Shown one piece after another: positions 33,485 through 43,907 of a DNA stretch of 64,000 nucleotides. Position 1 is the stretch's first letter; the number at the start of each line of letters is the position of its first letter. The position numbers and the translations under genes are program-made. The stretch is taken from positions 1-64,000 of the forward strand of contig CAICTM010000098.1 in NCBI GenBank assembly GCA_903772945.1. Direction: 5' to 3'. Origin of the DNA: Seminavis robusta. Taxonomy: Eukaryota; Bacillariophyta; Bacillariophyceae; Naviculales; Naviculaceae. The notes beneath the pieces were generated by a model. It did not search any database, had not been told where the DNA came from, and was given only the letters and a program-made list of their open reading frames with translations.

Positions 33485-34645
33485 ATGATGAAGTTGGGAT
33501 TGTTAGTGTCCGTACTGGTGCTTTCCTTCCTGGACGTGATCCATGCAGTGGGCAATGAAGAGGATGTCTTGGTTGAAACCACAGGAATCACAGATGCAGA
33601 TACTGTGGAACGAGTGGCCTATCACTGTACCTTCCGGAATCTTTGGACAGAAGCAAGACAGCCTGTCAACTTTCCCTCATCAGGACGGTGGGCAGGACCT
33701 ATCCTGTGGACCCATACCTTGCAGTTCCAGCCATGGCTTGCAAACTATGCTGTCACCCGGGGGGTGGAAAAGATGGCAGAGGTAAGGAGAAATCGAGCCA
33801 CTGGTAGACTGTTGTTTCAAGAAGAGTTTTGCATTGAAGTATATTCTGACTTGTTCAATTTCCAGGATGGATTCGCTGATGTAATGATATTAGAGATGGA
33901 GCAGCAAGCTACCCAAGTTTGGGAATATCAGGAATATGAGGAAGATCAGTTTTTCGTCAGCGAAACCAACTTTGTTCATATTCCATCCATTGAGGCGGAC
34001 TTCAACTTCCCCTACCTTTCCATGATGGCCAGCATCATGCCCAGCCCAGATTGGTACACAGGGTTTTACAGTTATTGGCTCATTGATGAGTACTCTCGCA
34101 CTTGGTATGATCACATCAAAATTCAAGTCAAGCCATGGGATGCAGGTACAGATGCTGGCCAAACCTACACTGCTTTGGAAAGTGATGTGGATCCACCCTT
34201 GGTCATCCAACGCTTTATACCTGGAAATTCTCCTCCAGGTGGGGAATTGCTGGATCCCACAGGAGAAACTGTTCCCAATGTGGGAGAACTCGAGTGCTTT
34301 TTAGTTGTGGGGGAGCAAGATTTGATCTTGCCAGACTGTGATTGGTTTGCCAATCCCTGCTGCAACGAAACTGACACAGTATCCTGTGGAGCTACCTTGC
34401 CAAATGGGGCCATACCGCAGATTTCCCCCGAGTATGCACAAGTCTTGGATGGTGGCACCACTGCAGACGATTCACTGACGACAGCTGAAACATTGAGTCG
34501 TTTGGAAGAAATTGCAGGAGAAATGCGTCAATTGGCAGATGAGGTGAATACATTGGTGCAAGGTCTTCGTGAGGATGATGGAGAAGGAACGTCAGGATCA
34601 TCCATTACAAGGAAGAAGAGGAAGAAGCATGATGAAGATCTTTGA
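33485..34645 (+). CDS. Secreted Spondin_N-domain protein
   Basis: A 386-residue single-exon protein; ATG at 33485 (a second at 33488). Residues 1-21 are a signal peptide (LLVSVLVLSFLDVIHA). Residues about 44-240 follow the Spondin_N pattern: YHCTFRNLWTEARQP near the start, PILWTHTLQFQPW, LSMMASIMPSPDWYTGF, WYDHIKIQVKPWDAGTDAG and VIQRF. In F-spondin this beta-sandwich binds Ca2+ and contributes to matrix interactions. The DAGTDAG loop is where the calcium ligands sit in the family. A cysteine-rich short segment (ELECFLV, PDCDWFANPCCNETDTVSC) and a C-terminal coiled coil (LSRLEEIAGEMRQLADEVNTL) with a basic end follow. The extracellular role in the diatom is unknown. Confidence 0.87.
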   Translation: MMKLGLLVSVLVLSFLDVIHAVGNEEDVLVETTGITDADTVERVAYHCTFRNLWTEARQPVNFPSSGRWAGPILWTHTLQFQPWLANYAVTRGVEKMAEVRRNRATGRLLFQEEFCIEVYSDLFNFQDGFADVMILEMEQQATQVWEYQEYEEDQFFVSETNFVHIPSIEADFNFPYLSMMASIMPSPDWYTGFYSYWLIDEYSRTWYDHIKIQVKPWDAGTDAGQTYTALESDVDPPLVIQRFIPGNSPPGGELLDPTGETVPNVGELECFLVVGEQDLILPDCDWFANPCCNETDTVSCGATLPNGAIPQISPEYAQVLDGGTTADDSLTTAETLSRLEEIAGEMRQLADEVNTLVQGLREDDGEGTSGSSITRKKRKKHDEDL

Positions 34646-35465
34646 TAGAGTTTGGGGTGGGATGGCTAGTCGATGCAATGTTTCTGTTTCTTCTAGCAAC
34701 AAACTCGACGTTTCCTTTCATGGACATGTATGTGGTTGCACGCAAAGCCAAGTTTCGTAGTAGCCAACCGAGGAATCGAATCTCTAGAGACTAGCTATTA
34801 GCGAGAACATATATCAAATGCAGCAAAAAGGAGAGTGCTATACTGTGTTTGACAGAGACCTACCCTACCCATAAAATACATATATGCATAGGAGTGCTAA
34901 GAGAGACAAGCTGTGTCACCCGAGTGCTCCGTCGTGGAGTCGAGTGCGCAGGGGTGCTCCGCACTCCTTGTGTGCAGGCTGGTGGAGTCACAGTCATGAA
35001 AAGCCCACGAAGCAGACGCAACGGCGTTCACTTCCCTGCCAGCTGCTGGTAGCGAGTGGGTACTAGCCGGCAGCCCGTACCAGTACGGTACCGTACCGGA
35101 TGAATGGTTTGGAGACGGTGATGTACCTATGGACGCAGGTTACCGCTTCCGGTTTTTGTGCACTACTAGCCACTGGGATCGTTTCACTCGTGAAAAAGCC
35201 GTAAACGCGTCAAGCACATCGTGTTGCAAATACTGGGATCTGGTGTTGGCCAATTTTGGTCTGCCGATGCGCCATTGGGCGACACAAAGATGGCTCTTTC
35301 AACGAAAATTGGTCCGTACCGTACGGAAGCCATCGGCCTCAATTGTGGTGTAGCCAAGATGGTCGAGTCGAAGCGAATCTGATCGAGACATAAAAGAACT
35401 TTGTTCTGCTGAGTGCGTTCTGCATTGCATGCAACCTGCACGGCGCATAATACGAATTGCCTACC
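34646..35465. other. Intergenic, no supported gene
   Basis: 820 bp between the Spondin_N and Hint genes; contains repeated GTACCGTACC/TACCGGTA-like motifs near 35080-35095 and 35315. No gene seen. Confidence 0.5.
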
Positions 35466-36446
35466 ATGACGCCTGCAAAATTATCTGTCATCTTTGGTGT
35501 TGTTTCTTCTCTCGTGGGGTCCAGTCTCGTACAGTTTGCCTTGGCCGAAGGCTTGAAAGGGGCAACTCACGTGAGTCCGTCTAGGGTTGTCTCTTGCACG
35601 TTCGCCTGATCCCTGTCACCAATATACTCAACGCTTTAGCACACTTGCTTTCCAACTTCCTCAACGCCATGATAGCCAACTCGGAGCCGTGCTCTACAGG
35701 ACATTGATCTTGGTGAAATCATTGGGTTTGGTTGTTTCTCGGAACGAGCAACAGTGGAGGTACAAGGCCGCTCGGAACCTGTTCCAATCATGGATCTACG
35801 TGTGGGGGATCAAGTCTTGACAAATGATCGTTCCTATGCTCCCGTCTATGCCTTTGGGCACCGTCACACGAGCAAGCTGGCTTCATTTGTGCAGATTCAA
35901 ACAGTCCAGGGGAGCTTGGAAATAACGCCGGAACATCTAGTGTTTCTCCACGGGGAGGCGTATCCAGTGCGGGCTGATTCGATTCAGGAGGGTGATGTGC
36001 TTCACGGGAAAGATGGCAACTCCAGAGTCGAAGTAATCGAAGTCGACAACGTTATTCGGAAAGGCGTTTATGCTCCCTTTACGACAACTGGGACAATCGT
36101 TGTTGACGGAATTGTGGCTTCTTCCTATGTGGCTTTGCAAGTAGGCAGCAAAGACTACGTCCAATTGAACAACGGATGGAACGCCATCCCGCACCACACC
36201 TACATGCATATCGGGTTGTCTCCGCTGCGACAGGTATGCTTGGGATTGTCGCCTCGACTCTGCAGTCACGACGACAATGAAGAGGGAATGCCGTCCTATG
36301 TGGCTTTTGCAAAGAAGTTTACTCATGATGTCCACAGCCAGAGCATCGTGGTACAGGTGATGGTCTTGCTGGGGACAGTGATTCTCATGACTGTCCTGGT
36401 TGCCGTTGAATCGGTATTCGGTGCGACCTATGCAGCACCAAGATAG
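35466..36446 (+). CDS. Secreted/membrane Hint-domain protein without N-terminal ligand
   Basis: Predicted exons 35466-35570 and 35700-36446, joined in phase 0 (GTGAGT donor, CTCTACAG acceptor), give 283 residues. Exon 1 is a signal peptide (LSVIFGVVSSLVGSSLVQFALA). The Hint domain begins almost at once: Cys47 in GFGCFSERATVEV, then PIMDLRVGDQVLTND, YAFGHRHTSKL, the TxxH motif ITPEHLVFL (Thr111, His114), and TIVVDGIVASSYVAL, where the Hog-type SCY is SSY. A hydrophobic helix near the end (VVQVMVLLGTVILMTVLVAV) suggests membrane anchoring. Only about 25 residues lie between the signal peptide and the nucleophilic Cys, so any released peptide would be tiny. It is related to, but clearly diverged from, the Hint part at 17366. 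Exon 1 is predicted, not proven. Confidence 0.8.
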
Positions 36447-36834
36447 TGTTAGCACACTTGCAGGAACCCACCTTTTGATGCGGGCTTTGAATGTTCGTGT
36501 AAGAGCCCACATCAGTTTATCCAAAGAAGCGGACACGTTGAAGTCTTGCCGCAAGGTCAGAACCGGAGCACTTGAACCAAGAAACGAACGTACCGTCACA
36601 CACAATGACATTTGTATGCTGTTGGTATTGGCCAGCAATTGAAGATATCAGACACTACACCGAGAAAGACCAACCCAATAATATATGGAGACAGTCCTTA
36701 TTAAGAAATATGATTGTTTTTTGGCAGCAGCCTGTCTTCATTTCGAACAGCTGGAAATATGGAAAAACTCTAGCCCGCGAAGGTTGCTGACCAGCAAGCA
36801 TAGTCATGCCCTCTTCTGACGCAGGAAAACACGA
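36447..36834. other. Intergenic, no supported gene
   Basis: 388 bp convergent spacer between the Hint gene and the split coiled-coil gene; nothing recognised. Confidence 0.5.
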
Positions 36835-37073
36835 TCAGTAGTCGCCGCCATCGCCATCGCCAAACAAGCCCACACCATACTGTTTGCGCTGTTCCTTTCG
36901 CAGAGATGCATTTGCCTTGGCTATCTCAGCAAGAGCTTCTTGTTCAGCTTGACTGATGTCGGGCTTGTCCACAGCAGCTGTGACCATTGTTTCTAGATCA
37001 CTGATCCTTCCCTCCTGCTCTGTACTGATATCCACAATCTGGTTCGTCTCTGTCTCTTTCGGTCGCAATCCAC
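36835..37073 (-). pseudogene. 3' part of a coiled-coil gene split by a copia insertion
   Basis: Reads LRPKETETNQIVDISTEQEG, ISDLETMVTAAVDK, EALAEIAKANASLRKEQRKQ and ends GDGDGGDY-stop at 36838-36840. It abuts the outer edge of the 3' LTR. The matching 5' part is the coiled-coil sequence at 44084-44242. The two would rejoin after removal of the element and one copy of the target duplication, but the reading frames differ by one base, so there is also an indel or intron. Function unknown. Confidence 0.6.
37068..37073. repeat. Target-site duplication, left copy
   Basis: ATCCAC (GTGGAT on the minus strand) directly outside the 3' LTR; identical hexamer at 44084-44089 outside the 5' LTR. Confidence 0.85.
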
Positions 37074-37248
37074 TGAGGGTTTGAGTGCTACATTGTGACT
37101 ATAGTACTGATTATCTAACTACATTCTCAACTGTTCTGTTGCCCATATTTCAATTCCCTTCAGTTGAGGATGCAGGGCTACTGGCAGGGTTGAGAGCATG
37201 CTGACTGCCTAGATTGTTGAGGATCTCATGATCCCTCACTATCTCACA
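37074..37248 (-). repeat. 3' LTR
   Basis: 175 bp; on the minus strand starts TGTGAGATAG and ends AAACCCTCA. Differs from the 5' LTR only by one G in the TTTGAG(G)TGC run. Confidence 0.93.
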
Positions 37249-39045
37249 CGCCCTCAGATGCTCTCCGGGCTGCAGGAGCTCTGCTGCTGTCATATGCTCG
37301 GCCGTCCATTGCATGATGCTCTCACGTTGAGACTCGAAGAGAGCTTGTGGTTGAGGCTTCGTTGCTATGTCAGCGAGTTGATACCTGCTTGGGATCTTGT
37401 GTAGAGTAATCTTGCCGTCTCTAACGAAATCCCTGAAGTGATGCATCTTACCAAATGTGCTTCGTCCTAGGACGCATCTTGGGTAGCAATGCCATCTCCA
37501 AGGCTCCACTGTTGTCTTCGAAGACCTTGCAATGACTACTCGGTGGTTTGTCGTGTGTTCTCCATCGTAGCTCTTTCTTCGTTTCTTCAATGAGCTGCAT
37601 GAGACTGATGGTGTCTCTCAATGACTCCGACATGGCGTTGTATTCGGCTTCTGTCGTCGATAGTGCCACCTCTCTTTGTAGTTTGGATGCCCACACGACC
37701 GGACAACCACCGTACATGATCACGAAGGCCGTTCTTGATCTCGCGGTTCCAGGATCGACGTCCGCGGTGGCCCTGTTCCAATTTCCCACAAAGTCTGCAT
37801 CAACGAACACGTCAAATGAACAGGACTTTGGGTTAATGATGAATCCACGGTCCTTGGTCTTGACCAAGTACCTCCCAATCCGTTTGACTGCCGCTGCATG
37901 GGACTGTTTTGGCTCTGCAGAGAATCGAGCACACTGATGCACTGCATATGCCAAGTCTACTCTCGTTGACTTCTCCAGAAAGTTCAACTTCCCAATCACG
38001 CTCCTGTACTGCCATTCCTCGTCGTATCCTCATCTTGCTCCGTGGACTGCTCTCTGTGTAATCGCACCAGTGCTGGGCGCCAGTTGGCACTTGGTCTTTC
38101 GAAAATACACGTGTTCGGATACGTGGAGTCGGTCTCATGGTGCTGTCTCATCATTGATAGAACGAAAAATAAACATGCGTGATGACCTCCGAGAGCACTC
38201 CGATATTGCTGGCAAGAGTCTTATATGCCGTTGCATGGCTCCTTTACCAAGATACGCTCACGACAAGACTCGTCGCTCTTCTGTCACATTGCGTCATCTC
38301 ACGAATGCTCTGTGTGTTCTCCATTCGTTGTCCGGTGAATGGGCTTCGACAACGATGTATGCGCGTCGAACAACACCTCCCGCTCAGTCGAGTGCAATGA
38401 AGATTCCGTCATCGACATACACGAGCAACACGACAGATCCCTTGTAATAGACGCACATGTCGACTGTGCTCTGTCTTGAATCCTCTCGCGACCAGGCCAC
38501 ATGCATGTACTCGGTTCCCAAACGCGTCCTGCCTGCTTTTTGACCCGATACAGGTGTCTTCTGCAGTAGGAGGCAATGGTCTCCGTAATATGTATCTCTT
38601 GTCGCTTGGTCTGCTTGAGGGTAACGTTCACGCGCCTTCGAGCTTCGCCATGACCGACGCTGAATCCCTGAGGAACCTCCATGTACATGTCGCATTCGAT
38701 GTCGGCCTGAGGAAACGCCAGGACGAAATCCACCTGTCGCGACTTCCATTTGTTGATCAGCATGAGGATGAGAAATGCTCTGATGGTTGACCAGCCAACT
38801 ACCGGGGAGTAAGTTTCCCAGTAGTTAACAAACTTAGTCTGTTTTCCACCATGAACGTTGAGTCTGGCTTTCCACTTGTAGATCTCCTGCGTTGAGATCC
38901 TCCTCTTCCTGCGTAATGCCCACACCGCAGGCAATAGCTTGGTGCCCTTGGGCATCGTGTCTTGATTCACGATCTTCCAATGCCCGTTCACTTCATGCGA
39001 CTTGACTTCCTTTAGCATTGCTTCTCTACACGTTCTGGGAGTCAT
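37150..39045 (-). pseudogene. RT-RNase H part of the copia pol, frameshifted
   Basis: RT begins near 39045 (CREAMLKEVKSHEVNGHW, ALRRKRRISTQEIYKWKARL) and proceeds through RQVDFVLAFPQADIECDMYM. The catalytic LVYVDDGIFIAL appears in another frame near 38410. Another shift leads to IGKLNFLEKSTRVDLAYAVHQ and RNase H (DVFVDADFVGNWN, ALSTTEAEYNAMS, FEDNSGALEMA) to 37448, with a last shift before RDGKITLHKIPSRYQLADI. At least three frame changes are seen, so it is not translatable as it stands. Confidence 0.8.
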
Positions 39046-41668
39046 GCGCCGTCATTGCTCCATCAATGTACATGATGTCGGGGTTCGACGAGGCGGCGAA
39101 CGCAATTGGATCGTCCATCTCATCTTGAATCTGATATCCACCGTCGTGGAAAACCTCCCATGGTATGGCTGAGTAGACCACATACTTGTCTAATTCCGGT
39201 GGCCTTCTGACCCTTCTGCCGGCTCTGGTCGATCGCCCTGCCGAGTACCTGTCGGTCCTTGTATCGGCCTGTACATGACCTTGATCGACTGGCAAATGCT
39301 CTGCCTCATCGGCACTCTCTTGGTCATTGGCCGTCGCTTGTTCATCGTCCATCGTCGGAAAGTGTTCCGATTCTTGTGTTGGTAACGTGGAGTCCTGCTC
39401 GCGATCGGTGTCAACTTCAATCACGGGAGCTCGCGACTCGTTCTCTTCGCTGGGCTTCTTCACTTTTCTTTTCGACAATGACGGAACTGCGTCTTCTTCG
39501 AAACCGGTTTTGGCTTGCCATTTGGATGGCGGTATCAAGTTACCTGCTGATCGTCTGAGCGTGTCACAGAGGTCGTCGAACTGGCAGTGGAACTGCGGGG
39601 AGACGAGCCCCGTTTGCAGACTGAGAACCAATGCCACCTTCCTTGAGTGTCGCGGAGAGATTCCAACGTACATGCCGATCCTTGCCTTCCGTTCCCACTT
39701 GGAGATCTGCTGCCCTTGTTGCAGTCGCGAGTCGAGGACGTACACTGGTGATCCGAACGTGTGCGTGTCCTTTACCTTCGGTTCGACATCAACTCCAGCA
39801 AACAGCTCCATTGGCGTCACATGCTCCGCCTTCTTCAGAATTGGCGTGGAATTTGCCAAGTCATTGGCGTATCTCACTGCAAATGGCCATAGGTTCGCCG
39901 TGACGGCTGCTGGCCATCTCTGTTTGGCGTGAAGAATCATTGTCCGCGCGGACTCCTGGAGATCCCGGATCTTCTTCTCTGCATGTCCGTTCATATGATG
40001 CGCATTGACGGCTGCATAGGTGATGGTCTGACCACACCGATGCACTTCCTCAACAAAGGCCTTGCTGTCAAAAATACCATTATCTCCATGGTAGTGCTTG
40101 ATCTTGACTCCGAAAGAAGCGGCGTATCGCTCGAATGAGCGCTTGGCCAAGATCGTTTGCTCTGCCGAAGTGGACGTCTGAAAATGGACGTATGAGAGAC
40201 CACTGTAGTGGTCAACGAACACCGTGCTCACGGTGTATCTCCTCTTGGTCAGGAATCCTCGCATCTGGCCGACCAATCCAGGAGTCGATGAGATCATCTG
40301 ATCCACACCAACGACACTCCCAGATCCCTTTGCATTGGGCACGGCCATCTTGTTCGGTGGCGCCCTAGTTCTCCACGGTCTCCGCGTTGCCTTACCGAAC
40401 ATGCAACTGGAGCACTGTGGTGCTCTGGCCTTAGCCAGATGCGATGGCAAGGCTCCTCTTTCGGCCAGTCTCCTGATCTTCTCGAACGACACATGTCCCA
40501 GTCGATAGTGCCATGCCAAGATGTCGGCTCTCGGAGACTTGTACTCCGTGTAGTCATGGTCCACTACAGGAACTTGACTGATCTTTCGCAGGTCCTTTCC
40601 CATGACGAAATCACGAGTGACTCCATCCTGGAAGGCCTGACTTCCCTTTTGTTGTTCTGATACTCCCGGTGGAAGGTCCGGGTGCATCCTTCCTTGCAGG
40701 AGATCCTCTCCGTCGTCTTCGGATGACTCGTCATCACTGCCGTCCGATGAGTCTTCGTCGGACACTTCGACTGCTGGCATGGACATGAACTCGGACTCAT
40801 CAATTGGCTGATCTGCGCAAGCCGCGCTGATCTCTGAGCAGAACGAGTGGAGCTTGGTGAATGACGGGGCAGTCCTGACAAGGGCAATGTTGTTCGTTGG
40901 TGACAACGGGATCACCCTCTTGAACTGCCGTTGCCGCCAGAACAACTCCACAGCGTCTTGGTACGTGGCACACCACGTCCCTCTCTTGTTTGGTTCATTG
41001 TCATCTGCCACCGACGCCCAGTGCTGTGGTGACAGCAGCCGATATGGCGTCGCTGCGTTAAAGTACGTGTCAGGGATCACGAAGTGATGCACTTTGCCTT
41101 GTTCATCCTCGATTGACCACCTGACTGTGCCCTTGTACGTTGCTGTGACAGAACCTCCTATTCCCTGAACTGATACCTTGACCGCTACTGGTCGATCGAT
41201 GAAGTCTTTCATGCAGTTGGTAATGCATCTTGATGAGCAATTGTCAATTGCTATCAGCACTGAGTCAGTGTCGAACTGATGATCTCCTGTGTTGCGATTG
41301 AAGGTTCCGTTGAGCGACAGCATTACCAACTGGAATGCTACCACTGGATCGCGCTCGTGTACTGACAGAGCAAGGCCCCCTTTCAATGCATTCAGGAACC
41401 TCATGAAGAGCTCAAACTTTGTGGGCTCATGGTTGTTGTTGGACGCGAAGATGTCCCAAAGCATCGTTGGCGTCGCCCTGGAGTGTCTGCCGGCGGCCTT
41501 GTTGTAGGGTCCGTCTGGGTCCTCTTCATCATCCTTGGTCTCCGGTACACCAGCTGATCTTGGATCGCAAGGGCATTGAGTGATATGACGATCACGACAA
41601 TGGTCACGAATTGGGCCGCGGCCGCTCTGGTCCATTGACTGACCGCGATGCTCTTGTCGCCCAACCAC
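39026..41668 (-). CDS. Copia Pol: protease and integrase
   Basis: A long intact frame, with no reliable ATG (translation presumably by frameshift or as a fused product with the frame upstream). The protease is recognised by LIAIDNCSSRCITN near 41240, where the usual DTG is DNC, as in other diatom copia elements. The zinc-binding HHCC module reads AWHYRLGHVSFEKI ... CSSCMFGKATRR. Integrase catalytic residues are visible in TVFVDHYSGLSYVHF, HYHGDNGIFDSKAF and HHMNGHAEKKIRDL (Asp, Asp, Glu). A charged linker (about 39230-39520) leads to RT. Confidence 0.88.
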   Translation of the reverse strand: MVGRQEHRGQSMDQSGRGPIRDHCRDRHITQCPCDPRSAGVPETKDDEEDPDGPYNKAAGRHSRATPTMLWDIFASNNNHEPTKFELFMRFLNALKGGLALSVHERDPVVAFQLVMLSLNGTFNRNTGDHQFDTDSVLIAIDNCSSRCITNCMKDFIDRPVAVKVSVQGIGGSVTATYKGTVRWSIEDEQGKVHHFVIPDTYFNAATPYRLLSPQHWASVADDNEPNKRGTWCATYQDAVELFWRQRQFKRVIPLSPTNNIALVRTAPSFTKLHSFCSEISAACADQPIDESEFMSMPAVEVSDEDSSDGSDDESSEDDGEDLLQGRMHPDLPPGVSEQQKGSQAFQDGVTRDFVMGKDLRKISQVPVVDHDYTEYKSPRADILAWHYRLGHVSFEKIRRLAERGALPSHLAKARAPQCSSCMFGKATRRPWRTRAPPNKMAVPNAKGSGSVVGVDQMISSTPGLVGQMRGFLTKRRYTVSTVFVDHYSGLSYVHFQTSTSAEQTILAKRSFERYAASFGVKIKHYHGDNGIFDSKAFVEEVHRCGQTITYAAVNAHHMNGHAEKKIRDLQESARTMILHAKQRWPAAVTANLWPFAVRYANDLANSTPILKKAEHVTPMELFAGVDVEPKVKDTHTFGSPVYVLDSRLQQGQQISKWERKARIGMYVGISPRHSRKVALVLSLQTGLVSPQFHCQFDDLCDTLRRSAGNLIPPSKWQAKTGFEEDAVPSLSKRKVKKPSEENESRAPVIEVDTDREQDSTLPTQESEHFPTMDDEQATANDQESADEAEHLPVDQGHVQADTRTDRYSAGRSTRAGRRVRRPPELDKYVVYSAIPWEVFHDGGYQIQDEMDDPIAFAASSNPDIMYIDGAMTAHDSQNV

Positions 41669-42180
41669 CTTCTGATCGGTTTCGTGCCACGCATTCTTCT
41701 CGGCACGTAAGGAGGCGGACCTGGATCTTCAATCGCCCAGCCAAATGAGCAGCTGCATGCTGCGTAAAAGACGGCTGCGGACAATCCTGTCTCAGTTGTT
41801 GCTACTGCAAACGTGCAGGCATCGACAGCACATGCTAGAGCTATCGCTCCAATGTGACACATCACTTGAGCTGGGCTTGCGAATATTGTCGCAAGTACTA
41901 CCCATGACGCCCAGTGACTACCGAACGTGACGCCCCAATTCATGAGTTCGCATGCTTTGTCAGCCGACAAGAGTAGTAACCACAACGTCAGTTGTGCTTC
42001 TCTCGCAGCGTCATCCAGCATTCTCTCTACTTGGAGCAGGGCAACCACAGTTGCTCTCCTTGATCTCGATGCAATCGCCATCCATTGTGCGATCACTATG
42101 ATGATTTTCATCACGACTACGGACAGGGACTGAGTAACACAAGCTTGATCACTATAGTGGTTTACAAGTACGTTGGTCAT
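41520..42180 (-). CDS. Membrane-helix ORF between gag and pol of the copia element
   Basis: Starts at the ATG at 42180, 20 bp after the gag stop. The first about 210 residues contain several hydrophobic segments: SVVVMKIIIVIAQWMAIA, LTLWLLLLSADKACELM, ASWVVLATIFASPAQVM with HIGAIALACAVDACTF, TGLSAAVFYAACSCSFGWAI and FVTIVVIVISLNALAI. A proline-rich basic loop (GPPPYVPRRMRGTKPIRR) separates them. The frame overlaps the start of Pol, and a one-base shift near 41520-41560 would join it to the ETKDDEEDPDGPYN start of the protease region. Copia elements normally have no membrane protein here. Whether it is a separate protein or the N-terminus of Pol is unclear. Confidence 0.6.
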
Positions 42181-42201
42181 CGTCTCTCTGTCCGATCCCC
42201 A

Positions 42202-43771
42202 TCAGGGGTTCTCTTCATTGGGCACCTGCTGGTGCGTGTCCGTGCCAGCGTCTTCCATCACGTTGGCGAGAGCGGCAGCCATCTGTCCGTTTGGTGCGGA
42301 TCCTCCGGTACTATCCTTGAGCTTGGAGCAACCGGTACGGTGTTCGATGCCCTTGTTGTTCACCTTGAGCACCCATTTGGTGGTATCGTGGTGAGGGCAG
42401 TAGATGTACTCCTTGCCATTGACCTTCTTATCATGTGGATCTCCATCCGCCGGTGGAACTTGTTTCCACGCAAACTTGTCATCGCCCTTTGAGGCGCCTG
42501 TTGACTTCTTCTGCTGTCCGCCAGAGGCAGCAGGGGTTGGCTTCGACGACCCCTTCTTCATCAGCTGCACGACTTCAGCCTTGAGAGCTAGGATCTCGAT
42601 CTCTTGCTCAGTCTTTTTGAGCCACATCTTCTTGTCGACGAGGATCTTGTACTTTTCGAGCGCCATCTTCATGAGTTCCCCGTATTCCAGGTTGATGGTG
42701 CTATCTTCATAGGCTTCCTGCTTCCGGGCGATATACTCGACGAACTTGAGGTCGTCGCAGCAAGCATATCCTTCGAAGAGGTTCTCGAGCATCGGTGGAA
42801 TCTCAATGCTCCTAGCATTGAGTTGGGAGATGAGGTCTTCGACTGCGACGTTGAAGTCCTCAACGTTGGACTTGACACTCTCCATGACCTGATCGAGGCT
42901 GCTGAGTTTCTTTGTGATGATTGCCACGGTGGCTCTGGTCTCGACTGAAACCAGCTTGATCAGGGAGTACAGCATCGTGGTTCCATCTTCAATCATGATT
43001 GGTGCGTTTGGGGGCACTGCGACTGCCGCTGTGTCGACCGTGTAATCATCCGCATGAGTGGACAGCCTGTCTGCCAGCTTCGGCGTGATCGAGGCAATGA
43101 TGAGCTTTCGGAGGCAGACTGATGCCTGGTGTTCTCTCTGCTGGAGCCTCAAGTAGGCGACTGCGTGAGCTTGCACGTTGGGTAGCGTCAAGCAGCCATA
43201 GTGGGTGGTGATGTTCCTGGCGTTTCCTGCGGTGTCGTTGACCATGAGGACGGCCGTCCAACCGTATGATTCGGCTCTCTGGTGGATCCTACGGAGGAAA
43301 TCACGGAGGTTGATCTCCTTTCCATCGAAGGGGATCGGAAATGCCGCGGTCGAGGCAATGAAGATACGGAGTCCAGTTGGTGAGGTGAAGTCCCAAAGGG
43401 GCGTTGCCAGCTCCTGCAGGATTCACTGCGAACGCGGCTGCTGCTGCGGGTTGAGGACGAATGGCATTGATGACGTCCTGGTTCTGAAGTGCTGCCTGTA
43501 CTGCTGCTTGCACCAGGTTCTGGATCGCGGCTGCATCCATGATTGGTTGTCTTGCTTGATCTCGTTCTCTTCTTCGCTGCAATCGCTCTCTGATCCTCAG
43601 TTGTTGCCGTTCTTCTTCTTCAACTCTCTGTGATCGTATTGCGGCTCTCTGTTCCCGATCAGGAATATCTTCGTGATCGTCGGAGTCAGAAATCTTGGTA
43701 GTGTCTTTCAAACGGAAAGATTGTGCCTCTTCTATCTGTTGATATTGGAGGTTGGTGGCCGATAGGCGCAC
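42202..43771 (-). pseudogene. Copia Gag, one-base frameshift
   Basis: The N-terminal frame from 43771 (MRLSATNLQYQQIEEAQ) has a basic coiled stretch (QRVEEEERQQLRIRERLQRR) and an Ala/Gln-rich segment. Near 43400, at a CCCCTTTGGG run, the frame must slip by one base to continue as WDFTSPTGLRIFIAS and GWTAVLMVNDTAGNARN down to 42202. The rest has the capsid-like helices (MVNDTAG to MKKGSS) and a His/Cys knuckle-like YIYCPHHDTTKWVL ... HRTGCSKL. The single homopolymer indel could be an assembly error, in which case Gag is intact. Confidence 0.75.
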
Positions 43772-43907
43772 CTGTGAGTAGGGAGCAGCTCCTTGACTGA
43801 CCGATGAGTCAGAAAAGGCGGTGCTCGGTTGGCTAAACGAGGTGCTCTCTCACGTACGATGGTAAGTGAGGAGTTGCTCGAAGCATGTAGCATGCGCAGA
43901 GGAAGCG

